Source: Desulfuromonadaceae bacterium GWC2_58_13
GTDB taxonomy: Bacteria; Desulfobacterota; Desulfuromonadia; Desulfuromonadales; Trichloromonadaceae
DNA length: 27,245 nucleotides
Reading direction: 5' to 3'
Assembly: GCA_001825565.1 (NCBI GenBank)
Contig: MHXM01000056.1
Span: 253 to 27,497, forward strand
Position 1 is the first letter of the stretch. Every line of letters begins with the position of its first letter. A program made the position numbers and the translations under genes. This document shows positions 15,201 through 20,775 of the stretch, piece after piece. Under the pieces are notes generated by a model, which saw only the letters and a program-made list of their open reading frames with translations, made no database searches and was not told the DNA's origin.

Positions 15201-15351
15201 CATCCAGTTGTCGCCCGACCAGATATTCCACCGCTGGCCGCAGGCCTTCATTGAACAACCGGTTTCGCCACCACCATTGGGTGGTGGATTGGGCAAAGAT
15301 CAGCATGAGCAGGAGGCTCAGCAGCTGTCGGCCGCAGATCATCGTCATCAA
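12208..15351 (-). CDS. ydbH: YdbH-like AsmA-family intermembrane protein
   Basis: This 1047-residue protein starts with a single hydrophobic anchor (residues about 5-25), followed by a very long periplasmic region of repetitive beta-strands typical of AsmA-like/RBG bridge proteins (TamB, YhdP, YdbH). The C-terminus is the most YdbH-like part, with GIYRFIDFYRYQKIGLRCTLDNDVFRMQG and LVYGGLLPPKIDIIAPGRDI. Such proteins are thought to form hydrophobic grooves carrying phospholipid between inner and outer membranes. The pairing with a DUF1318/YdbL gene downstream, as in E. coli ydbH-ynbE-ydbL, supports the YdbH assignment over other AsmA-like families. The length is close to the approximately 880-residue E. 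coli protein but larger. The start is an ATG pair (MMTM); which one is used is uncertain. Confidence 0.82.
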   Translation of the reverse strand: MMTMICGRQLLSLLLMLIFAQSTTQWWWRNRLFNEGLRPAVEYLVGRQLDAEVRIAGLHLASSRMRISGLHIEQPDVYRISVAETEIRFTLGSLWHGQLETLYVQSPRVEILGLPPSGTETAGFPMRPPLEIADLKISDGDLIIQWGELRQELHSLNIDLQGTRNPRFEASARLGGGAGLPIALSGTGTWDQRPGITLTRFDWDGDALLEAPLLFQLGSSGASVAGNARLPHLSRVELERVAAILALPVELPPDLDFSFRTPEISFAIRPAELDVQLTVPTASVRSGAQNLDLAALAVNLRRQDDTWTGNGRFTLEKSVQSTFTLAYIEPKLTGDFTCVVTDFGALAGRFAPDWKEQLLGGGMLKGNFSSESGQTLLAADFSGRRATKQRTDFRIDLTPLQARLTAEIKDSQLTGEGSLLLDGRPLATFVGSSEKLKIVLNPVSLAEIGPLAGPTLIPEFLKDVENVAGSAELLNDSNGRWQGQVEMSAARVRGEELEIKELVASGRFRQQQHGISLDDLNLGGKASLPGGSGRLALRGSGALAGETFQVKLAAVEATEVEFFSSDGMSGLTDGHLSASGQVSGNLTSRLLGLNLTARLGAGEVLNGPYYANLADSEARLDLQGGIDFDARKLSAQSLDIEIPDLVSAHIEGIASPDLVDFSGSLKTGELGTIFDHYLKAAVEPLDPELKELALTGTLSADFALRRSPDTLVVRGTVQPREFGLKLASSGLDISGGNGQLPLSFSQGPSADREPEEPLNGILNFSSFKTGPARLENAPLHLLSSTNRLEVREFPLWNLAGGKIRVTDLVATIEGKQPAMAARIRVDDIDLKTLTSELDMTGMIGTLSADLGEIRYAEQTLSSAGQVTISAFGGTTVISNIRLRDPASNYRTLLGDVDFSGIDLYRLTRTFEFGEMNGILDGHIHHLRLFGTVPSQFDAELATREEGRRNISVKALNNISILSQGGLSAALSRGIYRFIDFYRYQKIGLRCTLDNDVFRMQGTALEDSEDYLVYGGLLPPKIDIIAPGRDISFKEMLKRLSRLDRADR

Positions 15352-15538
15352 AGCCTCGGGGTGATCGGATTCACTGAATTATTAACGGATTCGTGACGGA
15401 GCGCCACAAAATTCAGTGGAAGGCGGGAAAAAGCGCATCCTGCCAAGGGTGAACGTAATTTTAGCAAAAAAAGAGAGCTTCGGCCCGATCGTTTAGATCG
15501 AACATGAATTAAAAAAGATGAATTATTTGCGGCAGGAC

Positions 15539-15549
15539 TGGTCTGACCA
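15539..15549. promoter_or_regulatory. upstream GntR/FadR-subfamily operator
   Basis: TGGTC-T-GACCA is a perfect 5-1-5 palindrome. It matches the TGGTNNNACCA core bound by FadR-subfamily GntR regulators (FadR, PdhR, LldR). Its centre is 214 bp (about 20 helical turns) upstream of the centre of the second site, and about 206 bp upstream of the expected transcription start. Confidence 0.55.
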
Positions 15550-15714
15550 AATGATTTGCGGAAACCATTTCAGGGGGGTAACCATATACCAAAGGGGTAG
15601 GTAATTCGTGTGGCGGAAACGTTTTCGACCGGGCGAAAGGCGGACAAAATAGAAAAATTTGTTGTAATTATGAAGATATTTGTTTTCTTGAGGGGGGGGG
15701 GATGTTTGTGGCGC

Positions 15715-15743
15715 TTGACAAGGGTAAGGTTTGCCGATAGGAT
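15715..15743 (+). promoter_or_regulatory. lut operon sigma70 promoter
   Basis: TTGACA (15715-15720, full consensus) is 17 bp from TAGGAT (15738-15743, 4/6). Transcription should start near 15750, at the edge of the GntR-type operator. A run of ten G residues ends 13 bases upstream of the -35. Confidence 0.7.
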
Positions 15744-15750
15744 TTCCGCC

Positions 15751-15765
15751 AGTGGTAAGACCACT
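15751..15765. promoter_or_regulatory. downstream GntR-type (LldR/PdhR-like) operator
   Basis: AGTGGT-AAG-ACCACT is a perfect 6-3-6 palindrome containing TGGTNNNACCA. It begins at about +2 relative to the predicted start, a classic repressor position. Lactate operons are commonly controlled by LldR/LutR GntR-type repressors; no such gene is in the window. Confidence 0.65.
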
Positions 15766-15792
15766 TCTTGCCGGCTCATGGGAGTTAGTTTT

Positions 15793-16356
15793 ATGACCGA
15801 TACCCAACGCGTCCGAACTTTCAGTGAAATGGCTACCTCCGTTGGCGCCAGGGTAACGGCGCTCCAAAACATTTCCTCGGTCATAGACTACCTTGCGGAT
15901 CATGTGGGCGGAGCCCTTCTCCTCCCTGAATTTTTCAGCGCAACCCGTTGGAATCTTGGATTTCTGCTGGAACAGGCCGGAGTGGATACGATCATGGACG
16001 ATTTCCGGGAAAAGGCGGCTCGGGCGAATTCAGGATTGACCGGAGCCAACTTCGCTCTGGCCGATACCGGCACTTTGGTACTGGAGAGCACCGCCGAGGA
16101 TATCCGCCTGGCCAGCACCCTGCCCGAGCGCCATTTCGTGCTGCTCGATCCGGAGAAAATCCTGGCCGACGGCCGCGCGGCGATTCCCGTGCTGCGAGCC
16201 CTGCACCGGCGCGACCCGCGCAACTACATCGCCTACATCACCGGGCCGAGTCGCACCGCCGACATCGAGCGGGTGCTGACCATCGGCGTCCACGGCCCCG
16301 TCGAGCTGCATATTCTGCTGGTGCCGGGCCTGTCGAGCGATTGTCTGGAGATGTGA
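15793..16356 (+). CDS. lutC: lactate utilisation protein LutC (LldG-like)
   Basis: The 187-residue LUD-domain protein is the small subunit of the non-flavin L-lactate dehydrogenase system (LutABC/LldEFG). The LUD signature is clear: SGLTGANFALADTGTLVLES, then STLPERHFVLLDPEKIL, and the C-terminal GPSRTADIERVLTIGVHGPVEL. Start is ATG at 15793-15795, with GGAG (15781-15784) eight bases upstream; the in-frame ATG at 15778 has no ribosome site. It is first in the operon, downstream of a strong promoter and GntR-type operator. The gene is separated from the fused lutB-lutA by a 62-bp palindromic repeat that fills nearly the whole gap. The order lutC before a fused partner is what I recall from sulfate-reducer lactate operons. 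Confidence 0.92.
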   Translation: MTDTQRVRTFSEMATSVGARVTALQNISSVIDYLADHVGGALLLPEFFSATRWNLGFLLEQAGVDTIMDDFREKAARANSGLTGANFALADTGTLVLESTAEDIRLASTLPERHFVLLDPEKILADGRAAIPVLRALHRRDPRNYIAYITGPSRTADIERVLTIGVHGPVELHILLVPGLSSDCLEM

Positions 16357-16361
16357 TCAAC

Positions 16362-16423
16362 GTAGGGGCGAACCTTGTGTTCGCCCCTGTCTGGCATTGG
16401 GCGAACACAAGGTTCGCCCCTAC
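16362..16423. repeat. REP-like palindromic repeat, copy 1
   Basis: Two exact 25-base arms (16362-16386 and 16399-16423) are separated by 12 bases. The outer end of each arm is GTAGGGGCGAAC and its complement. The same edge motif, AGGGGC...GCCCCT, recurs at 25285-25312. It lies between the lutC stop and the ribosome site of the next gene, so it becomes a long hairpin in the lut mRNA. Confidence 0.85.
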
Positions 16424-16432
16424 CGAGGGTTC

Positions 16433-18580
16433 ATGAACAAACAACGCAGCAAGGATTATCGGCAACGGATCGATCAGGCCCTGGCCACCCCCCGCTTGCA
16501 GGAGGCCCTGCACCGCTTCGGCGACGCCTACCTGCTGTCGCGGCAGAAAGCCTTTGCCGGCCTCGATTTCGAGGCGCTGCGGCAGGAGATCGGGGCGATG
16601 AAGGACCGGACGCGGGACAACCGCGAGCGGTACCAGGCCGAGTTCATCCGCAACGCCGAAGCTGCCGGAGCCATTGTGTACGTGGCCCGCACGGCCGAGG
16701 ACGCCAATCGCTACATCGTCGGGCTGGCCACCGCCCGCGGGGTGAAACTGGTGGTCAAGAGCAAGAGCATGGCCAGCGAGGAAACCCACCTCAACAAGGC
16801 CCTTGAAGCGGTCGGGATTCAGGCGCTGGAAACCGACCTCGGCGAGTGGATCATTCAGCTGGCCGGCCAGCGGCCCAGCCACATGGTAATGCCGGCCATC
16901 CACATGTTCAAGGAAGAGGTCGCCGAGCTGTTCAGCAAACAGACCGGGCGTCAGGAATCGCCCGAGATCGCTCATCTGGTAAAGGTAGCCCGGCAGCAGT
17001 TGCGACAGGGCTATCTCGATGCCGACATGGGGATCACCGGCGCCAACCTCGCCGTCGCTGAAACCGGCGGCATCGCCTTGGTGACCAACGAGGGAAACGC
17101 CCGGCTGACCAGCACCCTGCCGAAGATCCACGTCGCCCTGGTCGGTATCGATAAGCTGGTGCCGACCCTGGACGATGCCGAGAAGGTCATCCGCGTGCTG
17201 CCTCGCAATGCCACCGGTCAGTTGCTGACCTCGTATGTCACCTGGATTCGTGGCGCGGTCCCCTGCGGTGACGCCGATAAGGAACTGCACATCGTGCTGC
17301 TCGACAACGGTCGCAACGCCCTGGCCCAGTCTCCCGAGTGCCGCGACGCCCTGCGGTGCATCCGCTGCGGCGCCTGCGCCAACGTCTGCCCGGTCTATCA
17401 GACCGTTGGCGGCCACGTTTTCGGTCACATCTACATTGGCGCCATCGGCATTATCCTCACGGCTTTTTTCCACGGCCTCGACAATGCGGCCGAGATCGTA
17501 CGAGCCTGCATCGGCTGCCGGGCCTGCGTGGCAATCTGTCCCGGCAACATCGATCTGGAGAATATCATCCTCCACCTGCGCGAGGTGATCGGCGACGAAG
17601 AAGGGATAGGTACCGCCAAGACGCTGGTTTTCCGCAAAGTGATGCGTAACCGCAAACTATTCCACTCGCTGTTGCGGGCCGGGGCAATGCTTCAGAAGCC
17701 GATCACCCGAGGAGAGCGAACCATTCGCCACCTGCCGCTGTTCTTTTCATCCCTCACCGAATGGCGCACCCTGCCGGCGATTGCCGAAAAACCGCTGCGC
17801 GATCAATGGAAAAACATCCCCCAGCGGGTCGAAAATCCCCGTTTCAAGGTGGCCCTGTTCGGCGGCTGCGCCAACGACTTTCTCTATCCCGAACTGGGGC
17901 GCGACCTGATCAAGGTCATGAATCGCCTCGGCGTGCTGGTCGCCTATCCGGAAAAACAGAACTGCTGCGGTGTGCCCGCCCTTTATTCGGGCGACCGGGA
18001 GACCGCCCTGGAGCTAGCCGAGCAGAACATCGAGGCGCTGCTCGAAGGAAATCCCGACTACGTTCTGACGACCTGTCCGACCTGCACCCTGGCCTTGCAG
18101 CGCGACTTCGTCGAATATCTGCGCGACCATCCGGGCTGGGCCGAGCGGGCCGCCCGATTGGCGGCGATCACCGTCGACACTTCCCGCTTCATCGACCGGG
18201 TGCTCGGGGCGGCGGATGTCTTCAAGGGACGGGCGTTGCCTGAAAAGGTCACCTACCACGACTCCTGCCACCTCAAGCGGGGCGCCGGGGTCTGGAGGGA
18301 GCCGCGGAATCTGCTGGCGGTTTCGGGACGGGAACTGGTTGAAATGGACCATGCCGATCGCTGCTGCGGATTTGGCGGCTCCTACTCCTTCGCCAGCCAT
18401 CCCGACATCGCCAAAAACATCCTGGCCGACAAGCTCGACGATATTCGCCACAGCGGAGCCAGCTGCGTCGCCATGGACTGCCCCGGCTGCCTGATGCAGA
18501 TCCGCGGCGGCCTCGAAAAACAGGGGACGGCCATCCGCGCCGCCCATACCATTGAGCTGTTGGCCGAAATCCTCGACTGA
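16433..18580 (+). CDS. fused LutB-LutA (LldF-LldE) iron-sulfur lactate oxidation subunit
   Basis: This 715-residue protein joins two subunits that are separate in Bacillus and Shewanella. Residues about 45-290 form a LUD domain (YLDADMGITGANLAVAETGG, STLPKIHVALVGIDKLV). Two 4Fe-4S motifs follow, with Cys 309/312/315/319 and 359/362/365/369. The C-terminal half is a LutA/LldE-type pair of CCG domains: Cys 479, CCG at 511-512 and CPTC 548-551, then Cys 612, CCG at 644-645 and CPGC 683-686. All cluster ligands are present, so the protein looks active. It should oxidise lactate to pyruvate in the cytoplasm and pass electrons to the respiratory chain. Start MNKQRSKDYRQ at ATG 16433 follows GAGGG with only three bases spacing; an upstream ATG at 16397 would lie in the repeat. 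Confidence 0.92.
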   Translation: MNKQRSKDYRQRIDQALATPRLQEALHRFGDAYLLSRQKAFAGLDFEALRQEIGAMKDRTRDNRERYQAEFIRNAEAAGAIVYVARTAEDANRYIVGLATARGVKLVVKSKSMASEETHLNKALEAVGIQALETDLGEWIIQLAGQRPSHMVMPAIHMFKEEVAELFSKQTGRQESPEIAHLVKVARQQLRQGYLDADMGITGANLAVAETGGIALVTNEGNARLTSTLPKIHVALVGIDKLVPTLDDAEKVIRVLPRNATGQLLTSYVTWIRGAVPCGDADKELHIVLLDNGRNALAQSPECRDALRCIRCGACANVCPVYQTVGGHVFGHIYIGAIGIILTAFFHGLDNAAEIVRACIGCRACVAICPGNIDLENIILHLREVIGDEEGIGTAKTLVFRKVMRNRKLFHSLLRAGAMLQKPITRGERTIRHLPLFFSSLTEWRTLPAIAEKPLRDQWKNIPQRVENPRFKVALFGGCANDFLYPELGRDLIKVMNRLGVLVAYPEKQNCCGVPALYSGDRETALELAEQNIEALLEGNPDYVLTTCPTCTLALQRDFVEYLRDHPGWAERAARLAAITVDTSRFIDRVLGAADVFKGRALPEKVTYHDSCHLKRGAGVWREPRNLLAVSGRELVEMDHADRCCGFGGSYSFASHPDIAKNILADKLDDIRHSGASCVAMDCPGCLMQIRGGLEKQGTAIRAAHTIELLAEILD

Positions 18581-18607
18581 TGTACCGCAGGGGTCTCTCC
18601 CCTTTTC

Positions 18608-18635
18608 GCCCCGGGATTCTCCGGGGCATTTTTTA
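18608..18635 (+). terminator. Rho-independent terminator of the lut operon
   Basis: GCCCCGG (18608-18614) pairs with CCGGGGC (18621-18627), with a 6-base loop, followed by ATTTTTTAT. It lies 28 bases after the stop codon and is a textbook intrinsic terminator. Confidence 0.9.
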
Positions 18636-18648
18636 TCCTCAAAGAAAA

Positions 18649-18826
18649 ACCAGTCTCACGCCCGCTCCTTTCAGTCGCTCAAGACGCAAAGCCGCCAAGA
18701 AAGGCAACATCCTGAAATCTGAAACGTCTTTTGGACACGGATAAAATCTGATTAACACGGATTTTAAAAGCTTGCCTTTGCGCCTTTGCGTCCTGAGTGA
18801 GCGTAGCGAACGGGCGCGAGGCCGGT
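18649..18826. mobile_element. MITE-like non-coding element with long terminal inverted repeats
   Basis: The left end (18649-18707) and the complement of the right end (18772-18826) align over 55-59 bases. Both share ACC-G-CTC-CGCCCG, then CTCA-GACGCAAAG-CGC, then AAAGGCAA. The 64-base middle holds two copies of ACACGGAT 20 bases apart (18735-18742 and 18755-18762) and no reading frame. It sits in the convergent gap between the lut terminator and the end of mltG. No target-site duplication is obvious. It looks like a dispersed repeat mobilised in trans, but only one copy is visible here. Confidence 0.65.
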
Positions 18827-18841
18827 TTTTGAATCGTTGAT

Positions 18842-19843
18842 TCAGCGCTTCAGCTGGAATTTGCGGACGTTGGCGTTGTGTTCGGCGAGGGTTTGGGCGA
18901 AGACGTGGGTGCCGTCGCCCCGGGCGACGAAGAAGAGATAATCGGTGAGTGCGGGGTAGGCGGCGGCGCGCAGGGCCTCTTCGCCCGGGTTGGCGATGGG
19001 GCCGGCCGGCAGGCCGAGCAGCTGGTAGGTGTTGTACGGCGTTGGCGTATTCAGGTGCTTGCGGGTCAGGTTTCCGTCGAAGTTGTCGATGCCGTAGATC
19101 ACCGTCGGGTCGGCCTGCAGCGGCATCCCCTTGCGCAGACGGTTATGAAAAACCGAGGCGATCAGCGGCATTTCGGAGCTGGTGCCGGCTTCTTTCTGGA
19201 TGATCGAGGCGAGAGTGACGAGCTGGGTGCGGTTCAGGTTGTTCCGTTTGGCTCCGGCTTCAATCTCCGGCGTCAGTCGCCGGGTGAACTCGCGGACCAT
19301 GGTCTGAATCAGTTTCTCCTCGGTCATGTCGCCGGTCAGCAGGTAGGTTTCGGGGAACAGGTAGCCTTCGACGGTCGGCGCGGCGATGCCCATCTGTTGG
19401 CAGAAGGCCGGGTCTTCGGCTTTGGCGAGGAAGTTATCCGCTTTGCCGCGCCCTTCAGCTTGGAGCCGCTCGGCGATCTCCCGCAGGGTCAGCCCCTCCG
19501 GAACGGTAAATCGGTAGCGGATCACGTCGCCGGCAACCAGTCGTGCCAATACGGCGTCGGGGGTGGCGGGCTGTTCGAAGGCGTACTCGCCGGCCTTGAT
19601 TTTGCTTGCGGCCTTCCGCCAGTGGGCCAGGAGTTTCAGTTTTCCGGCGTCGGCGACGATTCCCTGGTTTTTCAGGGTGTGAGCGATATTGGCAAAAGAG
19701 GCGCCGGAAGCGATATGGACGATCTGCGGGGAGGATGGGGCGACCGGTTGCGCGATAAACCAGGCGAAGCGCAACGCCGGCACGGCCAGAGCCAGACCCA
19801 GGGCGGCCAGCGCGGCGGCGATCAGCAGTTTGCGGCGGACCAT
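18842..19843 (-). CDS. mltG: endolytic murein transglycosylase MltG
   Basis: The 333-residue YceG-family enzyme cleaves nascent glycan strands and is thought to set glycan length. An N-terminal membrane anchor (residues about 6-30) is followed by a LysM-like region (about 40-115, GASFANIAHTLKNQGIV). The catalytic domain has TVEGYLFPETY at 157-167, the catalytic Glu at E218 in LASIIQKEAG (the same number as in E. coli MltG), then MPLQADPTVIYG and YNTYQLLGLPAGPIANPG. It starts at ATG 19841-19843, 34 bases after the plsY stop, and so is second in a plsY-mltG unit. Its 3' end faces the MITE-like element. Confidence 0.95.
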   Translation of the reverse strand: MVRRKLLIAAALAALGLALAVPALRFAWFIAQPVAPSSPQIVHIASGASFANIAHTLKNQGIVADAGKLKLLAHWRKAASKIKAGEYAFEQPATPDAVLARLVAGDVIRYRFTVPEGLTLREIAERLQAEGRGKADNFLAKAEDPAFCQQMGIAAPTVEGYLFPETYLLTGDMTEEKLIQTMVREFTRRLTPEIEAGAKRNNLNRTQLVTLASIIQKEAGTSSEMPLIASVFHNRLRKGMPLQADPTVIYGIDNFDGNLTRKHLNTPTPYNTYQLLGLPAGPIANPGEEALRAAAYPALTDYLFFVARGDGTHVFAQTLAEHNANVRKFQLKR

Positions 19844-19877
19844 GGCAGGCTCCGGATATTGCTCGATGCGGTCAGAT

Positions 19878-20465
19878 TCAGGCCTTGAACTTGTTTTCGG
19901 TGCCGTTTTTCAGGCGCTCGATGTTGGCGCGATGACGGACAACCACCATTCCGGCAATGAACAGGGTGGCCAGAAAAAGGGGCAGGGAGCCTTCAAAAAA
20001 CAATACCAGAAAGGGGATGACGGCGGCCGCGCCGATCGAACCGAGGGAGATGTAGCGCCATTTCCACAGCAGGGCGATGAATACCAGCAGGGCGATGAAC
20101 AGCGATTTCGGCGACAGGACCATGAAGATGCCGAGAGCGGTAGCGACTCCCTTGCCCCCCTTGAACCCGAGATAGATCGGGTAGAGGTGGCCGAGGAAGG
20201 TGGCGGCGGCGACGATGGCGACCTGGGTGATGGAGAAGGAAGATATATTGACGGCCACCAGGGTCGGAATCACCCCTTTGAGGGCGTCGCCGACCAGGGT
20301 GGCGATGCCGAGGCCGCGGCCGGCGACCCGGTAGACATTGGTGGCGCCGATGTTGCCGCTGCCGGCCTGGCGGATGTCTTCCTTGCCGCACAGGCGGGTA
20401 AGGAGGACGCCGCAGGGAATGGCGCCGATCAGGTAAGCCAGTGCGGTCACGAGGATGAAGGTCAC
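19878..20465 (-). CDS. plsY: glycerol-3-phosphate acyltransferase PlsY
   Basis: PlsY is an inner-membrane enzyme that transfers the acyl group of acyl-phosphate to glycerol-3-phosphate, making lysophosphatidic acid. The 195-residue length and five or so hydrophobic segments fit. The conserved loops are present: GSGNIGATNVYR (residues about 36-47), GHLYPIYLGFKGGKGVAT (about 91-108) and VVRHRANIERL near the C-terminus. The start codon is GTG (20465-20463), with GGGAG seven bases upstream. It is followed by mltG. The 5' region carries a possible 30-codon frame and a GC-rich hairpin, AGCGGCG-T-CGCCGCT, at 20492-20506, just 27 bases before the start codon. Confidence 0.95.
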   Translation of the reverse strand: MTFILVTALAYLIGAIPCGVLLTRLCGKEDIRQAGSGNIGATNVYRVAGRGLGIATLVGDALKGVIPTLVAVNISSFSITQVAIVAAATFLGHLYPIYLGFKGGKGVATALGIFMVLSPKSLFIALLVFIALLWKWRYISLGSIGAAAVIPFLVLFFEGSLPLFLATLFIAGMVVVRHRANIERLKNGTENKFKA

Positions 20466-20775
20466 GGTGGAACTCCCGATTGGAAGGTATAAAGCGGCGT
20501 CGCCGCTAGGGGGTCAGGTCAGACAGGGTTTCAGCAGGAGGTACCTCCTCCCGGGTCGCGGACAATCCACATGCGGGGCCTACAAGTAGCATGAAAAGCG
20601 CCGAAAAGCAAGATGGCCAACATGCGGCCAGCTCCTTTTGCCGGGAACTCCGCCATGAAATCGCCCATTGCGCGGGGCCGCCGCGTGACAGTTGCGCACG
20701 ACAGGATAAACTATAGAAACTACGTCACTTCTCTTCTTTGACGATCCGTATCCGAAGGACTGAAAGGAAAAGTTC
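20466..20775. other. 310-bp divergent gap between plsY and guaC
   Basis: This gap should hold promoters for both genes. For guaC, GTGACA (20685-20690) is 16 bp from TAAACT (20707-20712), a weak match. For plsY on the minus strand, a TTGCTT/TACTTG pair is possible but poor. Also present are a 14-bp perfect palindrome AGGAGGTACCTCCT (20536-20549), the hairpin at 20492-20506, and a 30-codon minus-strand frame with a good ribosome site. No riboswitch fold was recognised. Confidence 0.5.
20531..20623 (-). CDS. candidate 30-residue peptide upstream of plsY
   Basis: On the minus strand ATG (20623-20621) follows AAAAGGAG with eight bases spacing, a strong ribosome site. The frame encodes 30 residues: a hydrophobic start MLAILLFGAFHATC, then RPRMWIVRDPGGGTSC, and a TGA stop. 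The start resembles a short signal or lipoprotein leader, but the residues before the Cys (HAT) fit a lipobox poorly. It could be a leader peptide or a decayed gene end. I do not recognise it. Confidence 0.3.
   Translation of the reverse strand: MLAILLFGAFHATCRPRMWIVRDPGGGTSC

Larger units (their letters stand above)
15352..15792. other. 441-bp intergenic regulatory region between ydbH and lutC
   Basis: This non-coding gap separates divergent operons. It contains a GntR-type site at 15539-15549, a G10 tract at 15692-15701, a strong sigma70 promoter at 15715-15743, a second GntR-type site at 15751-15765 and the lutC ribosome site. The part from 15380 to 15530 is AT-rich and should hold the ydbH promoter on the minus strand; no convincing -35/-10 pair was found there. 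A short repeat, CGATC-GTTTA-GATCG, lies at about 15486-15500. Confidence 0.7.

Noticed and set aside
16238..17575. 445-codon open frame on the minus strand
   Set aside because: It runs antisense across both lut genes and through the palindromic repeat, so it is not a plausible gene.
18682..18710. GACGCAAAGCCGCC stretch resembling part of a GEMM (cyclic di-GMP) riboswitch
   Set aside because: The match is only to one strand of the motif. The paired P1/P2 helices and GGGCAAACC-type segment are missing, and the stretch is one terminal repeat of the MITE-like element, with an inverted partner at 18772-18826.
20536..20549. AGGAGGTACCTCCT palindrome as an operator
   Set aside because: It is perfectly symmetric but has a ribosome-site-like half, contains a KpnI-type GGTACC core, and sits in a weakly defined region. 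There is no nearby promoter geometry to support a regulatory role.
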